The notes under the pieces: generated by a model
The model's input: the letters and a program-made list of their open reading frames with translations, nothing else
Database searches by the model: none
What the model was told of the DNA's origin: nothing
Source: Thermoproteota archaeon
GTDB taxonomy: Archaea; Thermoproteota; Methanomethylicia; Methanomethylicales; Methanomethylicaceae
Assembly: GCA_020832905.1 (NCBI GenBank)
Contig: JAJHRG010000001.1
Span: forward strand, 128,809-192,808
Reading direction: 5' to 3'
DNA length: 64,000 nt
Translations under genes and position numbers: made by a program
Shown here: positions 15,855-25,698 of the stretch, piece after piece
How positions within the stretch are numbered: the stretch's first letter is position 1
Layout: every line of letters starts with the position of its first letter

Positions 15855-17009
15855 ATGGATTATGAAATATCTGTATTAGAGAAACTAATTGAAATTGATA
15901 CAGATGTTACTACAAAGAAAAATTATTTTAAGTGTGCATTGTTAATAAAAGAAATGTTAGAAGAATTAAATTTAGAAGTAAAATTTTTTGATCCTGAATT
16001 TGATGATGGAATAAAAAGACCTAGTGTTATGGGTTATTTAGATTCCTCTTCTGATTATACTATTGGCTTTTTTGCACATTATGATGTTGTTCCTGCTGGA
16101 ACTGGTTGGACAAAACCTCCATTTAAACTAACAATTGAAAATGATAAAATATTTGGAAGAGGTGCTGCAGATGATAAAGGATCTATAGCTGCTATACTTG
16201 GAGCATTAAGAATAATAAAAAATAATTCTCGTTTTAATATAATGGTTGTTTTTTCTCCTGAAGAAGAAGTTGGTGGAGAACTTGGTCTGGGATATATTAT
16301 AGAGAATTATGATATTAAACCAGATTTTGGTATAATTGTAGATTCCTCACCTGATATAATTTCTATAGGAGCAAGTGGTATTGTAAGAGGTGAAATTAGA
16401 GTAATAGGAAAACAAGGACATGCAGGTTATCCTCATTTAGCAATTAATCCAATACATGAGCTATCATATATTATTAATGAATTTAAAACTTTTATAAAAA
16501 TGAGAGAAAATAAGCAATCTATTTGTAATGCTCCTCCTGGATCTTTAAAAGAAAAAGTATGGGGACGTTTTTCTTTTACAATGATTGGTGGAGGTATAAA
16601 GGAAAATGTAATTCCAAATGAAGCATGGGCAAAATTTGATATGCGATTAATACCTGAAGAAAATCCAGAAGAGGCAATTAATGAACTTCATAATTTTATA
16701 AAAAGCATAAAAATAAATGGAAAGATTTTACTTTCAATTGAAAAGATAGATAGAGGTTATTTAACAAATCCATCTAATTCTTTTGTTCAAATGTTTATTG
16801 AGGCAACAAAAAAAGTATTTGGAAAACCTCTTCCATTAGCAGCTTCTCTTGGAGGAAATGATGGAAGATTCTTAGCTGAGAAAGGTATTCCTGTTATTGC
16901 TTATGGAGTAATAGCTAATGATACAAATTTTCATGGGATTGATGAATTTGTATACATAAGAGATTTAAAAAATGTAAGAGATGTATTTGTAGAATTTTTA
17001 AGAGGATAA
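15855..17009 (+). CDS. M20-family metallopeptidase/deacylase (ArgE/DapE type)
   Basis: A 384-aa zinc enzyme that hydrolyses amide bonds of small substrates. Metal-site motifs are in order: GFFAHYDVVPAGTGW (His and first Asp, residues 71-85), IFGRGAADDKGSIAA (bridging Asp, near 99), VVFSPEEEVGGELG (Glu pair near 136) and VIVDSS... at the next site. The lid domain follows (GKQGHAGYPHLAINPI). The family includes succinyl-diaminopimelate desuccinylase, acetylornithine deacetylase and dipeptidases; the sequence does not settle which. It is 5 nt before the GT75-like gene. Confidence 0.85.
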   Translation: MDYEISVLEKLIEIDTDVTTKKNYFKCALLIKEMLEELNLEVKFFDPEFDDGIKRPSVMGYLDSSSDYTIGFFAHYDVVPAGTGWTKPPFKLTIENDKIFGRGAADDKGSIAAILGALRIIKNNSRFNIMVVFSPEEEVGGELGLGYIIENYDIKPDFGIIVDSSPDIISIGASGIVRGEIRVIGKQGHAGYPHLAINPIHELSYIINEFKTFIKMRENKQSICNAPPGSLKEKVWGRFSFTMIGGGIKENVIPNEAWAKFDMRLIPEENPEEAINELHNFIKSIKINGKILLSIEKIDRGYLTNPSNSFVQMFIEATKKVFGKPLPLAASLGGNDGRFLAEKGIPVIAYGVIANDTNFHGIDEFVYIRDLKNVRDVFVEFLRG

Positions 17010-17014
17010 AAATA

Positions 17015-18112
17015 ATGAAACCATACATAGTTATTGCATCAATTCATCCTCTTTTAAATTTAAATAAGAAAGAATTAATGGACAATTCAGTAAAATTAAT
17101 TATAATTGACGAAGGGGATCAATTAATTAGAGATGAGAATGATAAAATATTAAAAGATATTGAAAAAACATATTATGGACCTGTTGAGAGAAAAAATTGG
17201 TTTAAAGAAAGATTTGGTCAATCTTATGAAAAATATGCATCAATAATTCCAGAAAGAGCTCATGCTGAAACAAGCTTTGGTTTTCTTGTAGCATATGAAG
17301 AAGGAGCAGATTTTATAATTGAATTAGATGATGATGTTTTCATAAATGAAGGATTTATAAATGAGCATAAAAATAATTTATTTGAAGAAACAGGTGAAAC
17401 AGTATATTCTAAATCCAAATGGTATAATACAATAGATCTTTTAATATTAAATAATTCTTCATTAAGATGTTTTCCAAGAGGTCATCCGTATTCACCTGAA
17501 GCAAGAATTGAAAATTACATATGGATCAATAAAGGAGGAAAATGTGTTCTTAATATGGGATATTGGCTTGGAGATCCAGATTTTGATGCTCTTACTATAT
17601 TATATCATAGTGGAATGAATGGAAAATGTGAAATAAAAAGTATAGGAATAAAGAAGAATAAAGTAATTGTTGGAAAAGGAACATTTTTTGCAATTTGTAG
17701 TATGAATACATCATTTATTCCTAAAATTATTCCAGCTTTTTACCAATTATATATGAATTATATGGGGATAGATAGATTTGATGATATTTGGTCAGGATTA
17801 TTCTTAAAACGTATTGCTGATTACTTAGGAGATAATATTTGTATTGGAAAGCCTTTAGCTTTTCATAATAAGAGACCAAGAAGTACATTTGATGATTTAA
17901 AGAAGGAACTAAATGGTATGATACTAAATGAGTGGATTTGGAAAGCAATTGATGATGATATATCAGGAAATAGTTATGCTGATGCATATCTTTCACTTAC
18001 AGATTTATTAGAATCAAAAATAAAAGAACTTGATGATAATTTCATTAATTTTATGAAAGTACAAATAAAAAATATGAGATTATGGGTTGAAATAATAGAT
18101 AAAATATCATAA
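17015..18112 (+). CDS. Reversibly glycosylated polypeptide-like protein (GT75/UDP-sugar mutase-like)
   Basis: 365 aa. Residues about 95-120 carry FIIELDDDVFIN, a DxD-like nucleotide-sugar site. Further blocks are CFPRGHPYSPEARIENYIWINKGG, MGYWLGDPDFDALTILY and RFDDIWSGLFLKRIADYLGDN. These resemble the RGP/alpha-1,4-glucan-protein synthase family (GT75), which includes plant UDP-arabinopyranose mutase. The gene lies near sugar nucleotidyltransferase and epimerase genes, fitting a role in surface-glycan precursor supply. The opposite-strand ORF 17727-17996 is a shadow. The exact reaction is inferred. Confidence 0.65.
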   Translation: MKPYIVIASIHPLLNLNKKELMDNSVKLIIIDEGDQLIRDENDKILKDIEKTYYGPVERKNWFKERFGQSYEKYASIIPERAHAETSFGFLVAYEEGADFIIELDDDVFINEGFINEHKNNLFEETGETVYSKSKWYNTIDLLILNNSSLRCFPRGHPYSPEARIENYIWINKGGKCVLNMGYWLGDPDFDALTILYHSGMNGKCEIKSIGIKKNKVIVGKGTFFAICSMNTSFIPKIIPAFYQLYMNYMGIDRFDDIWSGLFLKRIADYLGDNICIGKPLAFHNKRPRSTFDDLKKELNGMILNEWIWKAIDDDISGNSYADAYLSLTDLLESKIKELDDNFINFMKVQIKNMRLWVEIIDKIS

Positions 18113-18116
18113 ATTT

Positions 18117-18590
18117 TTAGAACAATCTTAGTTTAAAGATTCCTAATGTCATAATAGTTATTATAAATATAGCTATAATTAATCCAATAAATATTGCAAA
18201 AAAAGCTTTCTTTGGATTAATTCCAAATATGTATGCAATAATACTTCCAGTCCAAACACCAGTAGCTGGAAGGGGTATTGCTATAAACATAGTAAGTCCT
18301 AAAAATCCATATTTTTCAATTAATTTTTTACTTCTTTTTCTTAAATTATTAATATATCTTATGAATAATTTCTTTATGATGTTTTCATTATTAAAACTCA
18401 TTATCCACTTTTCTATTTTATTCATAATAACGAAAATTAATGGTGCTGGAATAATGTTTCCTATAATTGATAGAAGTATTACTGTAAATAAATCAACTCC
18501 ATTTATTATGCCATAAGGTATAGACACTCTACTTTCTGCTACTGGTAATAAAGCCAAAATTATAATATTTAAGTATATATCATTACTCAT
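18117..18590 (-). CDS. Putative small-molecule export membrane protein (COG2426 type)
   Basis: 157 aa, mostly membrane. Helices are NIIILALLPVAESRVSIPYG near the N-terminus, IGNIIPAPLIFVIMNKI at about 41-58, YGFLGLTMFIAIPLPATGVWTGSIIAYIFG at about 94-123 and FIGLIIAIFIITIMTLGIF at the end. The PVAESRxSIPYG and IPLPATGxWTGS motifs define the COG2426 / Sm_multidrug_ex family. Transport substrate is unknown in spite of the family name. It is convergent with the GT75-like gene and divergent from the nucleotidyltransferase. Confidence 0.85.
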   Translation of the reverse strand: MSNDIYLNIIILALLPVAESRVSIPYGIINGVDLFTVILLSIIGNIIPAPLIFVIMNKIEKWIMSFNNENIIKKLFIRYINNLRKRSKKLIEKYGFLGLTMFIAIPLPATGVWTGSIIAYIFGINPKKAFFAIFIGLIIAIFIITIMTLGIFKLRLF

Positions 18591-18647
18591 AATTTGTTAA
18601 TAATTTCAGAAAATAAAAAATATAATACTTTCTACTTAGAATATCAT

Positions 18648-19382
18648 ATGCGAAGTATAGTTTTAGCTGGTGGTTATGCAAAACGATTATGGCCATTAAC
18701 ACTAGATAAGCCAAAACCCTTATTGCCTTTGGGAAATAAGTGTATATTAGATTTTATTATATCAAAGTTAATGGAAGTTGATAATTTAGAAGAGATAATT
18801 ATATCTACAAATAAGAAGTTTGAAGATCACTTTATTAATTGGTTAAATGAAAGAAATTATAAGAAAATATCAATAATTTCTGAACCATCAACAAGAGAGG
18901 AGGAGAAACTAGGTCCAATAAGTGCTATATGGGAGATTGTAAAAAATAAACCAGAAGATTACATAATTATTGCTGGAGATAATATTTTTTCAGTCTCTTT
19001 AAAGGAAATGGTAGATTTTTATAAAAAGGTAAAATCACCTGTTGTTGCATTATTTGAAATGGACAATATAGAGTTAGTAAAACAATATGCATGTGTATCT
19101 ATTGGAAAAGACTCAAGTATAATTGATTTTGAGGAAAAACCAAAAGTACCTAAAACATGTCTTGTAGCTACATGTATATATATACTACCATGGAGTAGCT
19201 TATCAAAAATTGAATATTATTTAAAAACAGGTAATCCTCCAGATCCTATTGGAAAATTCATAGAGTGGCTTAGTAAAAATGAAAAAATTTATGGATTTAA
19301 ATTTAAAGGATATTGGTATGATATTGGTTCTTATGAGTCTTATATGAAAGCAAAAGAATTCTTTAATAAATTATTATTTTGA
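18648..19382 (+). CDS. Sugar-phosphate nucleotidyltransferase
   Basis: About 244 aa. The signature MRSIVLAGGYAKRLWPLTLDKPKPLLPLG at the new N-terminus gives the GxGxRxxPLTxxxPKPLxP nucleotide-binding loop of glucose-1-phosphate thymidylyl/uridylyltransferases. IIAGDNIF is the metal-binding strand and DFEEKP the sugar loop. The start is moved to the ATG at 18648, which directly precedes this loop; the 18 extra residues of the ORF are not family-like. Its last 9 bp overlap the convergent epimerase. Nucleotide and sugar are not determined by sequence. Confidence 0.88.
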   Translation: MRSIVLAGGYAKRLWPLTLDKPKPLLPLGNKCILDFIISKLMEVDNLEEIIISTNKKFEDHFINWLNERNYKKISIISEPSTREEEKLGPISAIWEIVKNKPEDYIIIAGDNIFSVSLKEMVDFYKKVKSPVVALFEMDNIELVKQYACVSIGKDSSIIDFEEKPKVPKTCLVATCIYILPWSSLSKIEYYLKTGNPPDPIGKFIEWLSKNEKIYGFKFKGYWYDIGSYESYMKAKEFFNKLLF

Positions 19383-20321
19383 AATTTTTCCAAACTTTTC
19401 TTCTAACCACTTTACTGTTCTTAATAATCCTTCTCTTATTTCTGTTTTTGCTTTCCAGCCTAATTCTCTTTCTGCTTTAGAAACATCAGGTTTTGTAAAT
19501 TCTACATCACCAGGCCAAGATTTGCCTCCTTTTATTATTACTTCTACATCTTTTAAGTTTAATATTTCTATCATAAATTTTACAATATCTAATACTGAGT
19601 ACGATTCTCCAGAAGCAATGTTATAAACATCACCTTTACATTTTGATTTCTCAGGAGCTAATATTAAAGCTTCTATAACATCATCAACATAAACGTAATC
19701 CTTTGTTTGCATTCCACTACCTAATACTTCAATTCTTCTTGGATTTATCATTAATTTTCTATAAATATCAAAAATAAGACCTTTATTATTTCCAGGACCA
19801 TATACATTAAATAGTCTAAGTATTACAGTTGGTAAATCAAAATGCTGACTATAAAGCTTACAATAATATTCTGCAGTCATTTTTGATAAACCATAAAAAG
19901 AATATGGATTTAATTCAGCATCTTCATGAGTTGGAAATTTTTTTGCTATTCCATATACTGTAGAAGAGGAAGTGAATACAACTTTTGCTCCTATTTCCTT
20001 TGCAATCATTAATACATTTAATGTTCCTCTTATGTTTATTTCCATATCTATATCTGGATTTTCCATAGAGAAGGGAACAGAAGATTGTGCTGCTAGGTGA
20101 TATATTAAATCACAATCTTTTGAAGATTTTTTAATTAAATCTTTATCTCTAATGTCTCCTTTTATAAATTCAACAGCTCCTGTTTTTATTAAGTGATTAA
20201 TATTTGATAAACTTCCAGTAGAAAGATTATCAATAATTCTAATTACTTTTCCTCTTTTTACTAATTCTTCAGCTAATCTTGAGCCTATGAAACCTGCTCC
20301 ACCTGTTATTAATATTACCAT
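19374..20321 (-). CDS. NAD-dependent nucleotide-sugar epimerase/dehydratase (GalE-like)
   Basis: About 315 aa, extended SDR. The Rossmann motif is VILITGGAGFIGSRLAEEL at the N-terminus. The catalytic Ser/Thr sits in FTSSSTVYG and the YxxxK motif is YGLSKMTAEYY. LRLFNVYGPGNNKG follows. It likely interconverts UDP-glucose and UDP-galactose or a related sugar. The ATG at 20321 fits the family start better than the one at 20339, and GGGGTG lies 10 nt upstream. It is tail-to-tail with the nucleotidyltransferase. Together these feed glycan or AglB-dependent glycosylation. Confidence 0.88.
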   Translation of the reverse strand: MVILITGGAGFIGSRLAEELVKRGKVIRIIDNLSTGSLSNINHLIKTGAVEFIKGDIRDKDLIKKSSKDCDLIYHLAAQSSVPFSMENPDIDMEINIRGTLNVLMIAKEIGAKVVFTSSSTVYGIAKKFPTHEDAELNPYSFYGLSKMTAEYYCKLYSQHFDLPTVILRLFNVYGPGNNKGLIFDIYRKLMINPRRIEVLGSGMQTKDYVYVDDVIEALILAPEKSKCKGDVYNIASGESYSVLDIVKFMIEILNLKDVEVIIKGGKSWPGDVEFTKPDVSKAERELGWKAKTEIREGLLRTVKWLEEKFGKISK

Positions 20322-20350
20322 TTTCTTATTACACCCCATTAGAAGCTTTG

Positions 20351-20403
20351 CTTAATACTAAAATAAATACCAAAGAGTTTAAAAAATATAGTTAAGTATT
20401 AAG
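20351..20403. promoter_or_regulatory. Inverted repeat flanking the promoter of the coenzyme B-type operon
   Basis: CTTAATACT at 20351-20359 is the exact reverse complement of AGTATTAAG at 20395-20403. The AT-rich box TTTAAAAAATATAG between them is the probable TATA element for aksA. The right arm also contains the direct repeat TTAAGTA-TTAAGTA. This suggests a regulator spanning the promoter; alternatively these arms are chance matches in AT-rich DNA. Confidence 0.4.
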
Positions 20404-20437
20404 TAAGAGAAAATAAAAAATACGGAGAAGAGTCATC

Positions 20438-21610
20438 TTGAAGTATTTTACAAGTCCATATAATTTTATATTTAAAGAAAATAGAAAAGTAAAGTTATAT
20501 GATACTACATTAAGAGATGGAGAACAAACTCCAGGTGTTAAATTTACTAAAGAACAAAAAGTTGAAATTGCAAGAATGTTAGATGAAATTGGAATACCTG
20601 AAATAGAAGCTGGATTTCCTGTTATTTCTACTTATGATGAAGAAGCTGTAAAAGCTGTAGCTTCTGAGAAATTAAATGCAAAAATTCTTTGTCTTTGTAG
20701 ACCAAAACAAAAGGATATTGATGCTGCTATAAGAGCAGATGTAGATGGAGTAATTATTTTCATAGCAGTTTCTGATTTACATTTAAAATATAAATTAAAA
20801 ATGGATTTAAAAACTGCAATAGAAATAACTGCTTCCTCAGTTGAATATGCAAAAAGTCATGGACTTTTTATACAAGTAACTGCAGAAGATGCTACTAGAA
20901 CACCATTAGAATCACTTATGCTACTATATAATGCTGCAAAGGAAAGTGGAGCACAAAGACTTGGTATAGCTGATACAACAGGATGTATTAGACCAAAAGG
21001 AATGATATATTTAGTTAGTAACTTAAGAAAAGCTTTTGATTTAGAACTTGCTGTACATTGTCATAATGATTTTGGATTAGCAGTAGCAAATTCTCTAGCT
21101 GCTTATGAAGCAGGAGTTGATGCTATTTCTGTAACTGTAAATGGTATTGGTGAGAGATGTGGAAATGCTGCATTAGAAGAAGTTGTTATGTGCTTATATG
21201 CATTATATGGTGTAGATTTAAACATTAAAATGGAGAAATTAAGAGAGTTATCATTATTAGTTTCTAAGTATTCAAAAATACCTATTCCTATAAATAAACC
21301 AATAGTTGGAGATAATGCATTTAGACATGAGTCTGGTATACATGTAGCAGCAGTTCTTAAAAATCCATTTACATATGAGTCTTATGATCCTCAACTTGTT
21401 GGTCAACAAAGAAAACTTGTATTTGGAAGACATTCTGGATTAGAAGGTGTAAGAGAATTACTTAGTGCAAGTGGATTAAAACTAAGTGAAAATGAGCTAT
21501 GTGAAATTGTTAAAAGACTTAAATCTCTTCCTATTGATTATAAGCCAATTGAAAATTCAGAACTTATTAATTTTGCAAAAAAAGTTCTTGAGGAAATACG
21601 TCATGAATAA
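20438..21610 (+). CDS. aksA: AksA-like homocitrate-type synthase
   Basis: Condenses acetyl-CoA with a 2-oxo diacid. The HMGL-type barrel motifs are LYDTTLRDGEQTPGVKFT (residues 19-36), VTAEDATRT, and the metal-binding HCHNDFGLAVANS near residue 210. NGIGERCGNAALEEVV is typical of homocitrate synthase/AksA rather than LeuA. At 390 aa it lacks the long C-terminal allosteric domain of LeuA. Neighbours (marker proteins, AksD/AksE) argue for coenzyme B synthesis, where AksA elongates 2-oxoglutarate to 2-oxosuberate. Isopropylmalate or citramalate synthase remain possible. The start is TTG with a distant GGAG. Confidence 0.8.
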   Translation: MKYFTSPYNFIFKENRKVKLYDTTLRDGEQTPGVKFTKEQKVEIARMLDEIGIPEIEAGFPVISTYDEEAVKAVASEKLNAKILCLCRPKQKDIDAAIRADVDGVIIFIAVSDLHLKYKLKMDLKTAIEITASSVEYAKSHGLFIQVTAEDATRTPLESLMLLYNAAKESGAQRLGIADTTGCIRPKGMIYLVSNLRKAFDLELAVHCHNDFGLAVANSLAAYEAGVDAISVTVNGIGERCGNAALEEVVMCLYALYGVDLNIKMEKLRELSLLVSKYSKIPIPINKPIVGDNAFRHESGIHVAAVLKNPFTYESYDPQLVGQQRKLVFGRHSGLEGVRELLSASGLKLSENELCEIVKRLKSLPIDYKPIENSELINFAKKVLEEIRHE

Positions 21611-22403
21611 GATTTATTCTCTTGCTACTTTAAATAAAGCAAAAGTAGCAATAGGATTAGATTTAAGCTCATCATCTTATGAAAGTATAATTAATTCAGC
21701 AATATATGCTAAAAAAGAGGGATATGCATATCCAATACTAGTATGTAATAAGAAAATTGATATTGATGTAGATCTTCCTATAGTAGTATCTGAAGATGTA
21801 GAAGAAAAATTAGTAAATTTACTAGTAAATGGAGAAGTTGAGGCAATTGTAAGAGGTAATTTAAGTGCAAATAAGACTATAAGAATAATTAAATCTAAAT
21901 TCAATTGTAATAATTTATATAGAATAACTGTAATGGAAATAATGGGAAAAAACTTAATGTTAGCACCTGTTGGAATAGATGAAGGAGATACTATTGAAGA
22001 CTTATTAGAATTTGTAAGAAAAGGAAAAAAGCTTGCTGATAAAATTGGAATAGATTATAAAATTGGAGTAATATCTGGTGGAAGATTAGAAGATAAAGGA
22101 AGAAGTAAGAAAGTAGATGATTTATTATCAAAAACTGAATTCTTGGTAGAAAAAATTAAAGAAATGAATTTTAATGTAGAAAATTTTGGTATAGAGATAG
22201 AACGAGCTATTAAATATTCTACTATGATATTATTTCCAGATGGAATAATTGGGAATTTAGTATTTAGAGCTTTAGTCTTAGTTGCAAATATGGAAAGCTT
22301 TGGTGCTTATGCCTCAGCCTTATCAAAAGTTTATATTGATACTTCAAGAGCAAGAACTGGATATGTATTACCTATAGTTCTGGCTAGTGCATTAGCAAAA
22401 TAA
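21603..22403 (+). CDS. mtxX: MtxX (methanogenesis marker protein 4)
   Basis: About 266 aa, resembling MtxX, an uncharacterised methanogen marker with a phosphotransacetylase/phosphotransbutyrylase-like fold. Visible blocks are AIVRGNLSANKTIRIIKSKF, ITVMEIMGKNLMLAPVGIDEGDT and a C-terminal SFGAYASALSKVYIDTSRARTGYVLPIVLASALA. The ATG at 21603 overlaps the aksA stop by 8 nt, so the 39 extra N-terminal residues of the ORF track, which are aksA shadow, are dropped. It sits inside the Aks cluster, suggesting a step in cofactor synthesis, perhaps acyl-phosphate chemistry. That role is inference. Confidence 0.85.
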   Translation: MNKIYSLATLNKAKVAIGLDLSSSSYESIINSAIYAKKEGYAYPILVCNKKIDIDVDLPIVVSEDVEEKLVNLLVNGEVEAIVRGNLSANKTIRIIKSKFNCNNLYRITVMEIMGKNLMLAPVGIDEGDTIEDLLEFVRKGKKLADKIGIDYKIGVISGGRLEDKGRSKKVDDLLSKTEFLVEKIKEMNFNVENFGIEIERAIKYSTMILFPDGIIGNLVFRALVLVANMESFGAYASALSKVYIDTSRARTGYVLPIVLASALAK

Positions 22404-22442
22404 ATAAGAAATATATATATATGAAAGTATAAGTGATCAAAA

Positions 22443-23672
22443 ATGAGTACTGCTATTGAAAAAATATTATCTTATTCAATAGGAAAAAATATATCTGCTG
22501 GAGATTTTGTAGAAGTAAATATTGATTTTGCATATTTTCATGATGGAAGTGGACCGTTAATTATTGATGTTCTAAAAGAAATGGAAGTAAGTAACATTTT
22601 TGATAAGAGTAAAGTTGCAGTAATATTTGATCACTCAGCTCCACCATATAATGATCAATCAGCAACACTTCAATCTAAAGTCAGAAAATTTGTAATTGAA
22701 CAAAAGATAGAAAAATTTCATGATATTGGAGAGGGAATTTGTCATCAAGTAGTTCCTGAAAAAGGCTATATTGCTCCAGGAATGATTATTGCAGGTGCAG
22801 ATTCTCATACATGTACGTTAGGAGCATTTGGAGCAATAGCCATAGGAATGGGAGCAACAGATATGGCATACATATTAGCAACTGGAAAAACATGGCTTAA
22901 AGTGCCTGAAACTATTGGTGTAGAATGTAATGGAAAATTAAAAGAAGGGGTCACATCAAAAGATTTAATTTTAGAAATAGTTAAGATAATTGGAACTGAT
23001 GGTGCAAATTATAAAGTATTAGAATTTTTTGGAGATACAATTAAAAATATGTCAATATCCTCAAGAATGACAATGACAAATATGGCAATAGAAATGGGAG
23101 CAAAAACTGCTTTTATAGAACCAGATGAAAAAACAATTGAATTTCTTGGAAGAAATGGTAAAAAATTTAAAAGTGATTCCTTTACAGAAGTAATATCAAT
23201 TGATTCTTCATCAATAGATCCAAAAGTTGCATGTCCAAATAATGTTTCAAATGTAAAATCAGTATCAGAAGTAGAAGGAATTGAAGTAGATCAAGTATTT
23301 ATTGGATCATGTACTAATGGTAGATATGAAGATATCTATGAGGCTGCAAGAATATTAAAAGGTAAAAAAGCTCGTGTTAAACTTATAGTTGTACCTGCTT
23401 CAAAATCTATTTTAATAAGAATGATAAAAGATGGAATAATAGATATATTGTTAGAAGCAGGAGCAGTAATTGGAGTACCTGGTTGTGGACCATGTTTAGG
23501 TGTTCATATGGGTGTTCTTGGAGAAAATGAAGTATGTATTTCTACATCAAATAGAAACTTCATAGGAAGAATGGGAGCAAAAACTTCAAAAGTTTATTTA
23601 GCATCACCTTTAACAGCTGCAGCTTCAGCTATAGAAGGAAAAATAACTGATCCGAGGAAGTATATAAAATGA
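22443..23672 (+). CDS. aksD: Homoaconitase/isopropylmalate isomerase large subunit
   Basis: 409 aa, aconitase family [4Fe-4S] hydro-lyase large subunit. Key features are [27 protein letters not shown] (residues about 118-144), the first cluster cysteine in [12 protein letters not shown] and the CxxC pair in [10 protein letters not shown]. In methanogens AksD/AksE isomerise homocitrate and its longer homologues in coenzyme B synthesis; the same subunits in LeuCD act on isopropylmalate. Cluster context favours AksD. It overlaps the small subunit by 4 nt, which couples their translation. Confidence 0.85.
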   Translation: MSTAIEKILSYSIGKNISAGDFVEVNIDFAYFHDGSGPLIIDVLKEMEVSNIFDKSKVAVIFDHSAPPYNDQSATLQSKVRKFVIEQKIEKFHDIGEGICHQVVPEKGYIAPGMIIAGADSHTCTLGAFGAIAIGMGATDMAYILATGKTWLKVPETIGVECNGKLKEGVTSKDLILEIVKIIGTDGANYKVLEFFGDTIKNMSISSRMTMTNMAIEMGAKTAFIEPDEKTIEFLGRNGKKFKSDSFTEVISIDSSSIDPKVACPNNVSNVKSVSEVEGIEVDQVFIGSCTNGRYEDIYEAARILKGKKARVKLIVVPASKSILIRMIKDGIIDILLEAGAVIGVPGCGPCLGVHMGVLGENEVCISTSNRNFIGRMGAKTSKVYLASPLTAAASAIEGKITDPRKYIK

Positions 23673-24160
23673 TAGTAAAGGGAAGAGTTTGGAAATTTGG
23701 AGATGATATAAATACTGATGTAATAATTCCTGCAAAATATTTAAGATCAATAGATAAATCCATATGGCCAAAACATGTAATGGAAGGAATTGATCCAACA
23801 TTTAGCTCAAAAGTTAAGCCAGGAGATATTATTGTAGCAGGAAAAAATTTTGGATGTGGCTCAAGTAGAGAACAAGCAGTTCTTGCTATAAAGTGGGCAG
23901 GAATTGCTGCAGTAGTAGCTGAATCTTTTGCTAGAATATTCTTTAGAAATGGAATTAATAATGGTCTTTTACTTATTGAATGTAAAGGAATATACAATAG
24001 TGTTGATGAAGGAGATATCATTGAAATTGATTTAGATAAAGGTATTATAAAAACAAAAAAAGGTGATTTAAGCTTTAAGCCTTTACCCCCTATACTTCAA
24101 GAAATATTAAATTCAGGAGGATTAGTGGAATATTATAAGAAAAAGGTGAAAAAACACTGA
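23669..24160 (+). CDS. aksE: Homoaconitase/isopropylmalate isomerase small subunit
   Basis: 163 aa, swivel domain of the aconitase family ([21 protein letters not shown]). The substrate-recognition loop reads AKYLRS. Methanogen homoaconitase small subunits carry YLR-type loops, whose Arg is thought to hold the distal carboxylate, while isopropylmalate isomerases have hydrophobic residues there. This supports a tricarboxylate substrate and the AksE assignment. The comparison is from memory of the family. Its stop codon TGA overlaps the probable CTG start of the next gene. Confidence 0.83.
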   Translation: MIVKGRVWKFGDDINTDVIIPAKYLRSIDKSIWPKHVMEGIDPTFSSKVKPGDIIVAGKNFGCGSSREQAVLAIKWAGIAAVVAESFARIFFRNGINNGLLLIECKGIYNSVDEGDIIEIDLDKGIIKTKKGDLSFKPLPPILQEILNSGGLVEYYKKKVKKH

Positions 24161-25698
24161 ATACTGCAGAAGTTGTGGTAAATACATTAGAAAAATTAGG
24201 ATTTAAAATAGCATTTGGAATTCCTGGAATGTGGTCATTACCAATATATGAGGCTCTTGCTTCCTCAAAAATTAAACATATACTAGTAAGACATGAGCAA
24301 AATGCTGTATTTGCTGCAGATGGTTATGCAAGAAGTTCTGGCAGTATTGGTTTATGTTTTGGAAGTGCAGGTCAGGGGGCTATAAATATTGCATCAGGAA
24401 TTGTAACACCCTTTAAAGATCATTCTCCAGTTCTATCTATAACAAGTCATGTTCCTACATATGAACAAGGAAAAGGATGGATAGAAGATATTGATTTAAG
24501 AGCAATATTTTCTCCAATAACAAAATTTTTTGCACAAATAAATGATCCATTAAAAGCATATGAAGTTTTATGTAATGCATATCTTTCATGTATAGAAGGA
24601 TGTCCAGGTCCATCATGTATTGCTATACCTGGTGACATACAAAAACAAGAATCTTCTATCAATTTGAATTATATTCCAATACCAAGAAAAATAATACCAA
24701 AAGAAGAAGAAGTAAAAATTGTAATTAAAAAAATTTTGAATGCAAAATTTCCATTAATATTAGCAGGTAGAGGATGTATTTTATCTAATTCTTCAGATTT
24801 ATTATTAAGGTTTATAGAATCTACAGGAATTCCTGTTGTAACTTCTATGATGGGTAGGGGAATTATTCCTGAAGATTATCCACTTTGTCTTGGTCCTGTT
24901 GGTAGGAGAGGTTTTGAAAAAGCAAATAAAGCTCTTTCTCAATGTGATTTACTTTTAGTATTAGGCTGTAGACTAACTAATATGACTATAGGTAATATTG
25001 ATTTGAAATGTGAAATAATCCAAGTAGATATTGAAGAAAAGAATTTCTCTCCAATTGCTAATATGAAGGTAAAAAGTGATATTTCTTCATTTTTAGAAAG
25101 TCTTAATATCAATAGGAAATTTATGATAAGTATAGAAAAAAGTTATGGTGAAGATACTATTGAGTATGCAAAAGCAATAGCATCATTTTCTGATGCAATA
25201 TTTACAATAGATATTGGTCAGCATACTATATGGATTTTAAATGCAATAATAGCAAAAAAGCCAAGACAAATAATATTTTCAGGAAATATGTCATCAATGG
25301 GTTTTTCTATTCCTGCAGCTATTGGTGCAAAATTAGCTAATCCTAATAAAAGAGTTATTTCAGTAGTAGGAGATGGTGGTTTTCAAATATCCTCTTCTGA
25401 GCTTGCAACAATAAAAGAAAACAATATTCCCATAGTTATATGTCTTTTTAACAATAGATCTCTTGGATTAATAAGACAAATTCAAGAAATAGTTTATGGA
25501 AGAACATTTGGAGTTGATTATTCTGATACTCCTGATTATTTGAAACTTGCAGAAGCATATGGAATTAATACTACTAGAGTAAGTAATCCAAAGGAATTAA
25601 TAGAAGTAATAAATAAGGCAAAAGAGCCTATACTTATAGAAATTCCTATAAGTAAAGAAGAAAAAATAAAGATTACAAAACCTAGAATTTTAGAATAG
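24157..25698 (+). CDS. ThDP-dependent decarboxylase-like enzyme; candidate 2-oxosuberate decarboxylase
   Basis: About 513 aa, with the three domains of the acetolactate synthase/decarboxylase family. The catalytic Glu lies in [17 protein letters not shown], the middle domain starts near residue 190, and the ThDP/Mg motif is [31 protein letters not shown]. The ORF track starts at GTG 24175, which cuts off the conserved first helix. A CTG at 24157 restores [15 protein letters not shown], has GGTG 8 nt upstream, and forms a 4-nt CTGA overlap with the aksE stop. Cluster position suggests decarboxylation of a 2-oxo diacid. Acetolactate synthase or sulfopyruvate decarboxylase-like activity are alternatives. 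Confidence 0.7.
   Translation: MNTAEVVVNTLEKLGFKIAFGIPGMWSLPIYEALASSKIKHILVRHEQNAVFAADGYARSSGSIGLCFGSAGQGAINIASGIVTPFKDHSPVLSITSHVPTYEQGKGWIEDIDLRAIFSPITKFFAQINDPLKAYEVLCNAYLSCIEGCPGPSCIAIPGDIQKQESSINLNYIPIPRKIIPKEEEVKIVIKKILNAKFPLILAGRGCILSNSSDLLLRFIESTGIPVVTSMMGRGIIPEDYPLCLGPVGRRGFEKANKALSQCDLLLVLGCRLTNMTIGNIDLKCEIIQVDIEEKNFSPIANMKVKSDISSFLESLNINRKFMISIEKSYGEDTIEYAKAIASFSDAIFTIDIGQHTIWILNAIIAKKPRQIIFSGNMSSMGFSIPAAIGAKLANPNKRVISVVGDGGFQISSSELATIKENNIPIVICLFNNRSLGLIRQIQEIVYGRTFGVDYSDTPDYLKLAEAYGINTTRVSNPKELIEVINKAKEPILIEIPISKEEKIKITKPRILE

Noticed and set aside
21486-21602. N-terminal extension of the MtxX ORF
   Set aside because: Lies in the aksA coding region in another frame; the ATG at 21603 begins the family-like sequence.
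20438-24160. Leucine biosynthesis operon (leuA-leuC-leuD)
   Set aside because: Possible by homology, but marker proteins MtxX and mmp11, the YLRS loop and the missing LeuA regulatory domain favour coenzyme B synthesis; not fully excluded.
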